Shown piece by piece: positions 19,464 to 27,869 of a DNA stretch of 64,000 nucleotides (position 1 is its first letter; every line of letters begins with the position of its first letter). The stretch comes from Lyngbya sp. PCC 8106 (lineage in GTDB: Bacteria > Cyanobacteriota > Cyanobacteriia > Cyanobacteriales > Microcoleaceae): contig NZ_AAVU01000023.1 of NCBI RefSeq assembly GCF_000169095.1, positions 1 to 64,000 on the forward strand, in the 5' to 3' direction. The notes under the pieces were generated by a model that was not told the origin of the DNA, made no database searches, and saw only the letters and a program-made list of their open reading frames with translations. A program made the position numbers and the translations under genes.

Positions 19464-19545
19464 CTTCTGACTTCTGACTCTCGCGGCATCGTTGCTCATG
19501 GGGGAAACCCCCAAGACCGCACTTTGCGCTTCACACTTCTGACTT
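19464..19545. repeat. Heptamer repeat with nested GC palindrome
   Basis: Copies of CTTCTGA (19464-19479 and 19535-19545) flank a GC-rich palindromic unit (19483-19520, GCGG...ACCGC, with TGGGGG-AAA-CCCCCA at its centre). Both heptamers and this type of palindrome are common dispersed repeats in filamentous cyanobacteria. The unit lies between two accessory genes. Confidence 0.6.
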
Positions 19546-19590
19546 CAATAATACCTGCCCAAATTTTGAACAGGTATTAAACACGCTTGA

Positions 19591-20019
19591 CTAAACTTCG
19601 GCTTTTTGTTGAGATTCTACCCATTGAGAATGAGCCTCTTTATCTCCCCCAAAAGAATCAATTGAGACTTGACGTTCTGGCATTGGATGGAGGGAAGCGT
19701 TAATCGGGTTATACTGACAATAGCAAATCACAATCATGTCAAAATCTATACCTATGGGTAAATCAGGCGTATAGGTTTCGACTCGTGAAACTTCCCAATC
19801 TCCTCGACGGTAGTGGGTGCTATGGCCATGTATCTCTGGGTCATACAGTTTGGAGACTTGGATAAACTCGGTGGGCCGATATCCCGGTTCGGGTATGGGT
19901 TGATTGGATGAGTCTAAATATTCAGTCAATATCCGGGTTAGTTGTTGGGTATGCTCTAGTTTGCGATTTTCCCAACCGGGTTGGTCTTTTTCGGCTCGAA
20001 ATATGATGTATTTACTCAT
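19591..20019 (-). CDS. Hypothetical accessory protein (142 aa)
   Basis: Starts at the ATG at 20019, only 3 bp after the stop of the 68-residue gene, so the two are probably co-transcribed. The sequence (MSKYIIFRAEKDQPGWENR, ending ESQQKAEV) is soluble and His/Asp/Tyr-rich in the middle (DPEIHGHSTHYRRGDWEV). No known family or motif is recognised. Confidence 0.65.
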   Translation of the reverse strand: MSKYIIFRAEKDQPGWENRKLEHTQQLTRILTEYLDSSNQPIPEPGYRPTEFIQVSKLYDPEIHGHSTHYRRGDWEVSRVETYTPDLPIGIDFDMIVICYCQYNPINASLHPMPERQVSIDSFGGDKEAHSQWVESQQKAEV

Positions 20020-20022
20020 CGG

Positions 20023-20229
20023 TTACTCCTCCTCGTCATTGTAAAAGGACTTCGGAAATTCAGTTTTTCCTTCAAACACACAATCGACTTTTAAAACAGA
20101 ATCGGTGGGATTCAATTCGACTCGTTTCAATTTCCATCCGTATTTTCGACTCATATCTTCGCATTTTCCTTCGCTGGTTGCTCCGTGACGAGATATGTAT
20201 TCTTCCTCATCGTGACGAGGTTTAACCAT
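20023..20229 (-). CDS. Small acidic hypothetical protein (68 aa)
   Basis: MVKPRHDEEEYISRHGATSE to the end FPKSFYNDEEE. It begins 56 bp after the HTH gene and ends 3 bp before the 142-residue gene. Upstream bases AATCAACAAA give no strong Shine-Dalgarno. Unknown; probably part of the same transcript. Confidence 0.6.
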   Translation of the reverse strand: MVKPRHDEEEYISRHGATSEGKCEDMSRKYGWKLKRVELNPTDSVLKVDCVFEGKTEFPKSFYNDEEE

Positions 20230-20285
20230 TTTGTTGATTGCTCCTAATTCAAAGTGGATAATTTTGGGTGAAATTATTGTGTTAC

Positions 20286-20561
20286 TTAAACTCCTCTAAA
20301 TTGATGCCAGCGTTGAGCCATTGTTAATGTGTCCGAAGTGTTTTCTAACAGCAAATCAGCGAGGGCAAAAATTCTTTGATAATGGTCGCTAACTTCTCGT
20401 TGACTCATTCCTTCAACTCTCCAATGAGAAACTGTTGAAGTCGATAAACCGCAAAGTTTAGCTATTTGTTGAGATTCTAAATCCCAACGATTTTGAAAAG
20501 TTTGGAAATCAAGGGACATACGACAGAGGAGTTCTAACAATTGCTCGTTATTGGGATTCAT
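20286..20561 (-). CDS. Helix-turn-helix DNA-binding protein
   Basis: 91 residues. QIAKLCGLSTSTVSHWRVEG (about 33-52) is a typical helix-turn-helix, in which the Thr-Val-Ser-His-Trp helix would read the DNA. It is the first of three closely spaced minus-strand genes, so it may control them. It differs from the XRE regulator at 30.6 kb. Confidence 0.7.
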   Translation of the reverse strand: MNPNNEQLLELLCRMSLDFQTFQNRWDLESQQIAKLCGLSTSTVSHWRVEGMSQREVSDHYQRIFALADLLLENTSDTLTMAQRWHQFRGV

Positions 20562-20685
20562 GGTTGTGACCTTTAAGTTGATGTTTTTTTGTTTCGTTAA
20601 ATGAAGGCAGAGGGCAGATGGCAGATGGCAGAAGAATAGTAGTATAATGTTTCGACTTCAAACATAATGACTTCAAACTTCTGCT

Positions 20686-21036
20686 ATGAGCTACAAAGAA
20701 CAGTTTATTTGGAAAAAAGCTATCAACTTAGCCGTTCGATGCTATAAGCTAACTGAATATTTTCCTAAATCAGAAATGTATGGAATAACTTCTCAAATCC
20801 GAAGATCTAGTGTCTCCATTGCAAGTAATATTGCTGAGGGATACGGAAGAAAGGGAAAAGGCGAATACATAAATTTCTTGCATATTGCTTTGGGATCAGC
20901 GTGAGAATTAGATACACAATTAGTCATTGCTTTAGAGGTTGAACTGTGCAAAAAAGAGTACATAAACTCTGTCATTAATGATGTCGATGAAATACAAAGG
21001 CTACTGGTTTCAAGCATCAACAAATTAAAAAATTAA
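20686..21036 (+). pseudogene. Four-helix-bundle (S23/IVS-type) protein with in-frame TGA
   Basis: The frame encodes 116 residues of the four-helix-bundle family first found in 23S rRNA intervening sequences: ITSQIRRSSVSIASNIAEGY and FLHIALGSA, then after a TGA (20902-20904) ELDTQLVIALEVELCKK and a final helix. Family members usually read GSARELETQ here, so CGA to TGA is the simplest explanation. Heptamer repeats precede it (20611-20640). The gene points against all its neighbours and looks like a separate acquisition. Confidence 0.75.
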
Positions 21037-21054
21037 TTCCTTCTGCCCTCTGCC

Positions 21055-21360
21055 TTAAGAGCAAAGCTCGTCGAGGGGGGCAAGATCTTCTTCAAAGGCA
21101 AAGTCATAGTGAACAATTGAACGACTTGGACTATCAATATCGAGGGAAATTAAATAATGCAATCCTTCGACTTTGCAGTTAGATTGAGTTGTGTAAATGA
21201 CACCTGAAACTCGTCCAAAATCTGGATTTTTGACTTGATGCCAATAAACCAAATCTCCCAATTTATATTTTTGATTGGGTAAGTTTTTAGGCAAAATGTC
21301 AGAATCGGGATAGTTAACCGGAGGGATAACGGGGTGGGGATGACATTTAGACTTAGACAT
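21055..21360 (-). CDS. Hypothetical protein with possible small beta-barrel (101 aa)
   Basis: After a Pro-rich start (HPHPVIPPVNYP) the sequence KYKLGDLVYWHQVKNPDFGR and GVIYTTQSNCKVEGLHYLIS has the alternation of a small SH3- or KOW-like barrel. The upstream AAGGAGAATTCTCACC gives a strong AAGGAG Shine-Dalgarno. No family is recognised. Confidence 0.65.
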   Translation of the reverse strand: MSKSKCHPHPVIPPVNYPDSDILPKNLPNQKYKLGDLVYWHQVKNPDFGRVSGVIYTTQSNCKVEGLHYLISLDIDSPSRSIVHYDFAFEEDLAPLDELCS

Positions 21361-21595
21361 GGTGAGAATTCTCCTTAAATAAATGTGCGAGTTCTTGTGC
21401 AGTAATTCGGAATCAAAATTCTTTTTGTGGAGGCGGACGCGCTCTGAAATTTATCATCAAAATAAAATCATTAAATAAAAAATAAATAATTAGAAAATAA
21501 TTAAATACAAAACAATAAAACATGGTTAAACTTCCAAAAATAAACTACAAGCAGTTTGAATGGTTCTCAAAAAATTACGAAGAATATTTTTATTC

Positions 21596-22201
21596 TTAGC
21601 ATCGATTGGGATTGAAGATTATTTGGCAAATTCTCGTTGCAATGTCAACTTTTTGAACGGGTTGGATTTGAACATCAATTTTGGCGGTTAAATAAGTTTT
21701 GGCTTCCAAACAGGCGTTTCCCTTTCCCGCCGATAAACACTCCTCAATTCTCAATTCATAGTGCGGTGCTAAAGCTTTGGCTTGTCTCCGAAAATATTCT
21801 CTATTCATGCAGGGATTAATTTCCGAATTCCCATCATTACCCCCGTGAAATTCGCACAAATTTACAGCGAACTTTTCCATTAAAGTTTGAGGTGTTGATA
21901 CTCCATTCTCAAGTTCAGCTAGCCTCTGTTCTAATCGAGTAATTTGCAATTCAATCTCTTGGGGATTTTGAGAAATTGATTCGGACTGTAATGTGGGCTT
22001 AACTGATTCTGACATTTTAATTTTTGGCAAAGTTATCGACTGTTCGTTTATCGACTTTTTTGATGAACCTCTGTGAACAATGAAGCCTACTCCTAACAGC
22101 GCAATTAAACCTAAGCTAACGAATGACGAGAAAGGAGATCGCGACTTGAGTTGATTGAGTTTAAATGCGGAGGAAAAAGAACTATTAATATTTTGATTCA
22201 T
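21596..22201 (-). CDS. Single-pass membrane protein (201 aa)
   Basis: One N-terminal membrane helix (SFVSLGLIALLGVGFIV, about 25-42) is followed by a short coiled coil and a Cys-containing domain (CEFHGGNDGNSEINPC, ECLSAGKGNACLEAK, and a final RC), with six cysteines that suggest disulfides outside the cytoplasm. It lies 12 bp downstream of the ATPase gene, probably in one transcript. Unknown family; a partner of the ATPase is possible by position only. Confidence 0.65.
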   Translation of the reverse strand: MNQNINSSFSSAFKLNQLKSRSPFSSFVSLGLIALLGVGFIVHRGSSKKSINEQSITLPKIKMSESVKPTLQSESISQNPQEIELQITRLEQRLAELENGVSTPQTLMEKFAVNLCEFHGGNDGNSEINPCMNREYFRRQAKALAPHYELRIEECLSAGKGNACLEAKTYLTAKIDVQIQPVQKVDIATRICQIIFNPNRC

Positions 22202-22213
22202 GGCTTAATTGTC

Positions 22214-23776
22214 TTAATAGTTAAGTTGTGAACAAATTTCGTTAAACCAATAGCTTACTGCCTTATACCTGGGGTCACTTCCACTTTTTGAGATACCCCA
22301 AACGGCTTTGATTGTTTTAGCTTTATTCCACCTACACCGCTTGCACCGAACAACTGCGGCTATTGTTTCGGGGGTGGGGTTTTCAAAGGCATCGGGGAAG
22401 TTCCACCCTTCACTTACGGGGTGAGTGCAGTCGGTGGAGTTCCCGTATAGAGACGATTCTAGGTGGTGGAGGTTTCGGTGGAGGTTTGGTGAATTTTCAC
22501 CCTCATCTGGTGAAGTCTCCACTTCTTCCCCACCAGAGTTATTAAAGTTTTCATCTTCAAAGTTTTCCTCATCGTCTAAGTTGTTATTGGAAGATTTTGA
22601 AAGGTTAATTCTGTAGAACATCTCTGAGCGAGGTTCACCGCTTTTTGGGTCAGTTGATGATTTTTGTGGTGATGTTTTATCTGTTAACTTTGGAAAAAGC
22701 TCTTGCAAGTATTCGGCATTCATCCAGTCCTCAATTATCATTGGTGTGGGTAACGGTTTTCCCTTTTCATTTTTAAACAAACCCCAAATTGTGGCGTCGG
22801 GAGAGGGAACTTTATCCTCACCAGGAATTCTCTCGGCATACCGCATAACTTTGACGACGGAACGCTCGAACATCTGAGCATCTCCTTCGGTTCCACAAAG
22901 GGTTTTTAAGGTATCTCCGTGGGAAAGTAATATGCTGTATTTCTTCCGTTTGCGGGTGTCTCCGACAATATATCCCATGAACTTTTCGGGGATATCTTTA
23001 CTGAAATATTTGGCATAGTTGGTGAGTTCATCCCAAATACAGCATTCTTCTTTAAGGTTTTCAATGACCTTTTTACGAGCGTTGAATTCATCGCGAATTT
23101 TGTTTTCAATTGCTTTGTAGTCGTAACCGGAACCAATGATATTAATACCCGTTCCCCATTTACCAGGATTATCGTGTGCATGAGGGTCACAAACTACAAT
23201 ATCCATCCCATAAAATAACTTTCTCAGGAGCGCTATAAATCCAGCAAAGGTGGTTTTTCCACTTCCGTTTTCTCCCACAATAAGAAGGATTGTTTCTTTG
23301 AGCAAGTAGAGGATTTCCGGGTGATTAAAAGCGATAAAATCCCAGAGTTTTACAATTTCTTCGCTATCCTGTCTCGGGCATTTGGGAGGGTTACTTAGAT
23401 TGAGTTTGGGAGATTCTTTGACTCCGGCGACGGGAAGTTTGGGTTGTTCGGGTGCGGTTCTGGGCGGTAAGATATATTGTTCGGGTTGAACGATTTCTAA
23501 GTAGGTTTGTTTGAGTTCATAATCTAAAATCTCGTCTGTGATAATGGATTTTGCGGCTACCCTTTGTTCATTTTTTGAAACTTTGAAAGAGAGGGCGGTT
23601 GTTGCAGCCCCACAAACTGCTCCTGCTGTTGCATAGAAGGTTCTGGTATCGTTTTCAAGGGTTTCATTAAAGGCTAAAACATTGAATGCAATTGCCCCAA
23701 TTGTTGATAATGTTGCCGCTGCAAGGATATCCCAATTTATTTGAAAGGGAGAGAAAGGGGCTGCCATTAATATCAC
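22214..23776 (-). CDS. Membrane-anchored P-loop ATPase (FtsK/VirD4/Zot-like)
   Basis: 520 residues. Two N-terminal hydrophobic segments (about 10-30 and 42-60) anchor it. Walker A is VGENGSGKTT (about 167-176). A DPH motif follows (VVCDPHAHDNPGKW), then a Walker B-like ECCIWDE (about 243-249) and a sensor-like SILLSHGDTLKTL. A variable acidic linker leads to a C-terminal HTH-like segment (KTIKAVWGISKSG). The layout fits pumping or assembly ATPases of conjugation, FtsK/HerA or filamentous-phage Zot type, but no one family is clear. Its neighbours are many small membrane proteins, consistent with an envelope complex. Confidence 0.75.
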   Translation of the reverse strand: MILMAAPFSPFQINWDILAAATLSTIGAIAFNVLAFNETLENDTRTFYATAGAVCGAATTALSFKVSKNEQRVAAKSIITDEILDYELKQTYLEIVQPEQYILPPRTAPEQPKLPVAGVKESPKLNLSNPPKCPRQDSEEIVKLWDFIAFNHPEILYLLKETILLIVGENGSGKTTFAGFIALLRKLFYGMDIVVCDPHAHDNPGKWGTGINIIGSGYDYKAIENKIRDEFNARKKVIENLKEECCIWDELTNYAKYFSKDIPEKFMGYIVGDTRKRKKYSILLSHGDTLKTLCGTEGDAQMFERSVVKVMRYAERIPGEDKVPSPDATIWGLFKNEKGKPLPTPMIIEDWMNAEYLQELFPKLTDKTSPQKSSTDPKSGEPRSEMFYRINLSKSSNNNLDDEENFEDENFNNSGGEEVETSPDEGENSPNLHRNLHHLESSLYGNSTDCTHPVSEGWNFPDAFENPTPETIAAVVRCKRCRWNKAKTIKAVWGISKSGSDPRYKAVSYWFNEICSQLNY

Positions 23777-23884
23777 CTCCTCAAGTTTTCATGCCCCGAT
23801 ATTTGCAATAAATGCGATTCTTGGGAAAGTTTTGAGTTAAGCCAGTAAGATTGTTACGATGGCTAACAGAGTCAACCAACCTGA

Positions 23885-24097
23885 TCAAGCCCAACTGAAA
23901 GCGGATATTGTCGTGTTGTTTGCCATCAGGTTCCGTCCGTTATGACTCGTCAGTAGCAAGCCAATAGTTAACGAGAGGGCTAAAACGAGCCAGTATAAGG
24001 GTTGAATGCCTGGTGAGAATGTTGCCCAAAGGGTGAGTCGGTAAAGGGTGCCAAGAACGGCTGTAAATACCCCAACTGTGAAGAAGAATTTGCCCAT
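23885..24097 (-). CDS. Small two-helix membrane protein (70 aa)
   Basis: MGKFFFTVGVFTAVLGTLYR and then LYWLVLALSLTIGLLLTS give two membrane helices. It starts 8 bp after the stop of the 180-residue gene, with AGGGGGC as a possible ribosome site. Unknown; holin-like or pilin-like in size only. Confidence 0.6.
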   Translation of the reverse strand: MGKFFFTVGVFTAVLGTLYRLTLWATFSPGIQPLYWLVLALSLTIGLLLTSHNGRNLMANNTTISAFSWA

Positions 24098-24105
24098 CTT
24101 GCCCC

Positions 24106-24648
24106 CTATATTGAGAGTTTGCTGACTCTTTCTTGCAGCCGCGCCTCAAATTTGGTGAGGTTGCTTACCGTCGAGGCGGCTTCTACGGACATTCTCTTCT
24201 GTTCGCCGATGTATCCGGCTGTTGTACGACCAAAGCTGGCTTTGAGAACGTTGTGGTTTTGGTGCTGACGAAGGTGGTTTTTGGCGACTTCGGCTTCGGT
24301 GCGGGTTCCCAGTCGATGAATTTTCTCGGAGTTCTGACTGCCTTTGGTTACGTTTTTGGCCCACTTAACCATGTTCCGCAAGCCTTCGCTTGTTCGTTGG
24401 TAAAACTCTTTGGACTCGCCTACCATCTCGTCGGTGACAAACCAACCGTTCTCTTTTACGGTTTTAAGGAGCGCCCCATCGACGTAGATACCCCTGTAGT
24501 CATTGTTTGGGCTGTACCACTCCCCGAACCCGTCAGCGGCGATGGGTGCTGTATTGGCATCGATGCTACCGGGGACTTGCTGTGCTATTGCACTTCCTTT
24601 TTCGCTTCTATTGTTACCTGTGAAAAATTTGATAATTCTTCCAAACAT
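24106..24648 (-). CDS. Hypothetical helical protein (180 aa)
   Basis: MFGRIIKFFTGNNRSEKG start, a Gly/Trp/Tyr-rich centre (GFGEWYSPNNDYRGIYVDG) and a helical basic C-terminus. The ATG overlaps the previous stop (TAATG), and the Shine-Dalgarno AAAGGAGG is embedded in the last codons of that gene. Translation is therefore probably coupled. No family is recognised. Confidence 0.7.
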   Translation of the reverse strand: MFGRIIKFFTGNNRSEKGSAIAQQVPGSIDANTAPIAADGFGEWYSPNNDYRGIYVDGALLKTVKENGWFVTDEMVGESKEFYQRTSEGLRNMVKWAKNVTKGSQNSEKIHRLGTRTEAEVAKNHLRQHQNHNVLKASFGRTTAGYIGEQKRMSVEAASTVSNLTKFEARLQERVSKLSI

Positions 24649-24755
24649 TACTTTCCTCCTTTACGTTTTTTTACTTTTTTTTGAGCTTTACTGTTGTTTT
24701 TGTGAGCTTTGTATTTGGAATTTTGACTGACGGGAAGTATCTGGCGTTTTGTCAT
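24648..24755 (-). CDS. Basic micropeptide (35 aa)
   Basis: MTKRQILPVSQNSKYKAHKN onward to the end KKVKKRKGGK, with more than a third Lys/Arg. A clear ribosome site AAGGAG lies 6 bp before the ATG. Its last codons double as the Shine-Dalgarno of the next gene. A nucleic-acid-binding role is possible from the charge only. Confidence 0.65.
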   Translation of the reverse strand: MTKRQILPVSQNSKYKAHKNNSKAQKKVKKRKGGK

Positions 24756-24935
24756 TTTTTTCTCCTTAATAAATGGTTGGTGACGGTCTAACCATCCTCC
24801 CGACAGGGGTATCGATTTAAAACAAATCAAAATTGCTCAAAAACGATTTGAAAAATTTAAAAAACTTTCAAAACAAATCAAAATTATTGAAACTATTATT
24901 CAAATAATTAAACGAGCAATTAAATCAAGGGCGGA

Positions 24936-25169
24936 TCAGAGTCCTGAACCTGTAATTTCTGCGATGGAACTTAAACTTTCAAATGTTGAAACTCCCGCAT
25001 GAATAAAAGTTTCTCCGATTAAAAGCAGGATTAGTGCAAGGCACAGGGCGAGTTTTAGGGAATGTTTGAGTACCAGTCTTCGATATTTTTTGAGAAGATA
25101 TTTTCGGCATTCTTTGAGGTAATGCTGCTTATTTTTACAGCCTCCAAGAAAGGGGTTAAAGGGTTCCAT
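24936..25169 (-). CDS. Small membrane protein (77 aa)
   Basis: A basic N-terminal half (KECRKYLLKKYRRLVLKH) precedes one membrane helix (LALCLALILLLIGETF) and a short tail. GAGG lies 8 bp before the ATG. An overlapping frame (from MVKNLAQLL, 25210) is open but less likely. Confidence 0.55.
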   Translation of the reverse strand: MEPFNPFLGGCKNKQHYLKECRKYLLKKYRRLVLKHSLKLALCLALILLLIGETFIHAGVSTFESLSSIAEITGSGL

Positions 25170-25284
25170 GTGTAAGCCTCGTTTAATAATTGTGCAAGAT
25201 TTTTTACCATTAGTTGAGGGTTTAACCTACCCACTCTCAAGGTTTAGTTAATGCTGAAAACTAAAAGTTTTTGAAAGCATTAAG

Positions 25285-25434
25285 TTATTCGTCGAATATT
25301 TGGTGTTGTCCTCTTTCGAGTAAGATAACGGAGTATCCAAAGCGACTGTTGGTTTCGCAAGGAATAACGCATCTGATATCATTAATATTGAGGATGAAGG
25401 GTTTCTTTCCCGGTGCTGAATTTTTGACTATCAT
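25285..25434 (-). CDS. Hypothetical 49-aa protein
   Basis: MIVKNSAPGKKPFILNIND to RGQHQIFDE. AAAGGAG lies 11 bp upstream of the ATG chosen here; a nearer ATG at 25444 opens only a very short frame. Alternating hydrophobic residues suggest a small beta-rich fold. Unknown. Confidence 0.5.
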   Translation of the reverse strand: MIVKNSAPGKKPFILNINDIRCVIPCETNSRFGYSVILLERGQHQIFDE

Positions 25435-25500
25435 CTTCAATCATCTCCTTTGTCAAATGTTAGATTAAGGTTTAGTACACGCATCAGAAATGGGGATTGA

Positions 25501-25686
25501 TTACTTGGAAAGAAGTAAGGTTTTTTCCATAACTTCAATTCTCAGTTGTGATTCTTTTAGCTGCTGTTGAACTATTGTTAATTCGGGGTTAAGTTTCATC
25601 CACATGGTTGTTAAACCAATGATGAAGCAGAGGAGTCAAAACAGAATATCGGGGGTTGAAAAGATGCTATTGTTTTGGTCTTTCAT
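25501..25686 (-). pseudogene. Small single-pass membrane protein gene with in-frame TGA
   Basis: The ATG at 25686 overlaps the upstream stop as ATGA. The frame reads MKDQNNSIFSTPDILF, then a TGA (25636-25638), then LLCFIIGLTTMWMKL and a helix to the TAA at 25501. The hydrophobic run straddles the TGA, so the codon was probably TGG (Trp) or similar in a 61-residue membrane protein. A restart after the TGA would lose part of the membrane helix. Confidence 0.5.
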
Positions 25687-25880
25687 TTCAAGTTTTCCTC
25701 GTTTTTATTTCGTTCAAGAAGGGTGACGATTTCTGAAAGTTCGTGGTTAGTTTTTAGAAGTTCGTTCAGGTAATCTAAGATAGTTTTTATCTGTTCTTCT
25801 AGTTGGTAAATTCGTTGCATTGCTATACATAAAAGACTGAAGGTTGTTGCACAGCAAAGTATTGTAAGTAGGATTAACAT
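25683..25880 (-). CDS. Small membrane protein with coiled coil (65 aa)
   Basis: An N-terminal membrane helix (MLILLTILCCATTFSLLCIA) is followed by a coiled coil (LEEQIKTILDYLNELLKTNH). It is the first gene after the terminator at 25923-25970, so it probably has its own promoter. It overlaps the next gene by ATGA. It resembles small spanin- or Rz-like and conjugation accessory proteins in layout only. Confidence 0.6.
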   Translation of the reverse strand: MLILLTILCCATTFSLLCIAMQRIYQLEEQIKTILDYLNELLKTNHELSEIVTLLERNKNEENLK

Positions 25881-25922
25881 GATTGATTGTTTTAGTTACT
25901 AAGAATGGTCAAGCTTGTGAGT

Positions 25923-25970
25923 AAAAAAAGTAGGAGTAAGAATGGGGAGAGTTCGACGAATACTCCTACT
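25923..25970 (-). terminator. Rho-independent terminator
   Basis: On the minus strand a perfect 10-bp stem (AGTAGGAGTA / TACTCCTACT) with a 22-base loop is followed by seven T. It lies downstream of the acidic protein gene ending at 26057 and separates the block into at least two transcription units. Confidence 0.6.
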
Positions 25971-26056
25971 AGACTAAGACAAATTTGTTTCATTAGACTC
26001 TGATGTAAATGTAGTGTTTGTGGTCATTATTTTCATTGTCATTGCTATTGAATTAG

Positions 26057-26419
26057 CTATTCAGTATTTTCTTGATAAATCGCGATTAGATTATCATTCT
26101 CTAAGTTGTACAAGTGATCACCAAGCAAGTCATTTTCTTCTAAGTCTTTGAGATAGTAATCTTCTTCGTTTTCATCCCAGTCAAGTTCATGTTCGTCTTC
26201 TCTTTCTATATTTAACTTCATTATTACTGTGAAAAATGGGTCAAGTTCGTCATCATTGAAGTCATCGAAGTCATTGTCATTGAATAAGTTATTGTTAAAT
26301 TCATCATCATTTTCAGCTTCACAGTCATCGTAATTTACTGTTAATTTTTCTGGGATTTTGTGAAGAACATAGATGGGTTTCAGTCCTAAGATTTGGCGAA
26401 GTTTACTAAACAGTGACAT
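26057..26419 (-). CDS. Highly acidic hypothetical protein (120 aa)
   Basis: After a short basic start (MSLFSKLRQILGLKP) most of the protein is Asp/Glu/Asn-rich (NDNDFDDFNDDELDP, DENEEDYYLKDLEENDLLGD). It could mimic DNA or bind basic partners such as anti-restriction proteins do, but nothing proves this. The gene is last before the terminator at 25923-25970. Confidence 0.6.
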   Translation of the reverse strand: MSLFSKLRQILGLKPIYVLHKIPEKLTVNYDDCEAENDDEFNNNLFNDNDFDDFNDDELDPFFTVIMKLNIEREDEHELDWDENEEDYYLKDLEENDLLGDHLYNLENDNLIAIYQENTE

Positions 26420-26455
26420 GAAATATTGCTCCGGGTTGAATATTTTGGGGTTTTA

Positions 26456-26713
26456 TTAGTAAAAGGAATTGGCAATTGCGGATAACAAGTTAATCAAATT
26501 TTCGACGGACAATTCTTTGATGGACTGTTGAATTTGTGGGTGAAGGTTTGAGGAGGTATTGGGTAACAGTTTTGCAACTTCTAAAAAGAGGGTATATCGG
26601 GCTTCTTCGGAAAGGTTTTGGAAGGATGAACCGCAAATATTCTTCAGTTTTATGATAGCAAGTTGTTCTGTTGGGTTCGTTGAACTGACCCAGTATCCGA
26701 TAGGTTTTGTCAT
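26456..26713 (-). CDS. Hypothetical helical protein (85 aa)
   Basis: The start is set at the ATG at 26713 (MTKPIGYWVS), 3 bp after the previous stop, with GGAG about 10 bp upstream in the end of that gene. An upstream alternative start lacks support. It contains KLKNICGSSFQNLSEEARY and a helical end (ENLINLLSAIANSFY). It shares a loose pattern with the next gene up. Unknown. Confidence 0.6.
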   Translation of the reverse strand: MTKPIGYWVSSTNPTEQLAIIKLKNICGSSFQNLSEEARYTLFLEVAKLLPNTSSNLHPQIQQSIKELSVENLINLLSAIANSFY

Positions 26714-26715
26714 GG

Positions 26716-26895
26716 TTAAAAACTCCAATTAATAGCGTACATTATTCTCATTTGGGCGTTGATATTGAGTGCAGCTATTGCTTGATGTAGTGGATTTTCA
26801 ATACTCAAAGTTTCCTCCACGATTCCAAAGTAAGTGTCTTTTAGAAATTCTGAGTCGTGAGTGATAAGTTTATGAATAATTTCTTGCTCTGTCAT
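26716..26895 (-). CDS. Hypothetical small protein (59 aa)
   Basis: MTEQEIIHKLITHDSEFLKD to AQMRIMYAINWSF. The ATG at 26895 has AGGAG 12 bp upstream; a start at 26916 is also open. It lies 3 bp before the next gene, so co-translation is likely. No family is recognised. Confidence 0.5.
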   Translation of the reverse strand: MTEQEIIHKLITHDSEFLKDTYFGIVEETLSIENPLHQAIAALNINAQMRIMYAINWSF

Positions 26896-27022
26896 ATCCT
26901 TTTTACTCCTGTTCAAATTCTTGTAATTGTGCAGAGAAAAGTTGCTGTGAGAATTGCGATGCTTTCGGGTGTGTTCTTGATTTTAGTTTCTAATTTGATA
27001 ACTGTTGTTTTGTTCTGAATTT

Positions 27023-27358
27023 TTATTTATGCGATTTTTTTCTCCTGTTTTTTAAGTTTTGAGCGGTGGAAATGATGAGGTTTAAAATATAGGTTTGGCT
27101 CAATTTGTTGAGTGATTCAACCATTTGATAAAGCTTTGTATCAGAATTGATTAGGCTAAAGTATTCCAGGTCAATAAGTGAATCTGTTACCCCGTGTGTG
27201 TCGAAATGGGTTGCTCTAGTTTGAGCATTTAAGGCTAATGCGAGTAGTAAGTTGTACTGTTGAAATTCGTTCATCTTTTTGTTCTGGTTATTTTTGAGTA
27301 TTGTTTCGTAGCTAACTGCGGGTACAAAACTGAGGAGAATTATTAAGGCAAAATCCAT
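27023..27358 (-). CDS. Hypothetical protein with N-terminal membrane helix (111 aa)
   Basis: MDFALIILLSFVPAVSYETI is a short hydrophobic start, followed by a helical body (EFQQYNLLLALALNAQTRAT; KLSQTYILNLIISTA) and a basic tail. The ATG overlaps the stop of the upstream gene (CTGATGG context). Unknown. Confidence 0.6.
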   Translation of the reverse strand: MDFALIILLSFVPAVSYETILKNNQNKKMNEFQQYNLLLALALNAQTRATHFDTHGVTDSLIDLEYFSLINSDTKLYQMVESLNKLSQTYILNLIISTAQNLKNRRKKSHK

Positions 27359-27675
27359 CAGATAATTCCATTGAAGATTGCTTGCGGTGCGGTAGAGTCG
27401 AGCGTGATGTTTTTACACTTTTCTCTGAAGAATTGAAAGGTTTTTAATCCTAGTTTTGCGAGTTGGATAGTTTTATCGCTAAGTCCCTTAAACATCCAAA
27501 TTGACAAGAAGATTGCGATAATAAGACTCCAATATCCCAGGCTTATAAGGAATTTCAAAAGGGATTGGTAGTTGATGGGGCGGTTAGGGCGGAAAAAATT
27601 TAGCATAGTGCGATCTTTCCATTCAAAATATTCCCAAAAACATGAAGGAAATGAAGGGTCAATTCTGAAAGCCAA
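27358..27675 (-). CDS. Single-pass membrane protein (105 aa)
   Basis: One membrane helix (LGYWSLIIAIFLSIWMF) about 50 residues in. The start is uncertain: an internal ATG at 27606 (MLNFFRPNRPINYQ) would give 82 residues and a more usual topology. It overlaps the next gene by one base. Unknown function. Confidence 0.55.
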   Translation of the reverse strand: MAFRIDPSFPSCFWEYFEWKDRTMLNFFRPNRPINYQSLLKFLISLGYWSLIIAIFLSIWMFKGLSDKTIQLAKLGLKTFQFFREKCKNITLDSTAPQAIFNGII

Positions 27676-27869
27676 TTTGGGCTTGGATGCTGCTATAATG
27701 GCTTTCAGGATTTTACAATTTAAGTCTCGGAAGTTGACAGCATTTTTATATGGGTTAAGGGCTATCCTGATAACAAAAAAGCTGCATCTTCAAGGGTAAA
27801 TTCGTAGGATTGTAACGCCTCTAATTGGGAATTTAGGGTTTTAACAATCCCGCAGCTTTCTTGTAAGCC

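Noticed and set aside
24133..24684. Plus-strand 183-codon frame
   Set aside because: Shadow of the 180-residue minus-strand gene, which has a clear Shine-Dalgarno and overlaps its neighbour in operon style.
25501..25686. Recoding of TGA as tryptophan
   Set aside because: Trp would fit here, but other interrupted genes need Arg or other residues, and many intact genes end with TGA.
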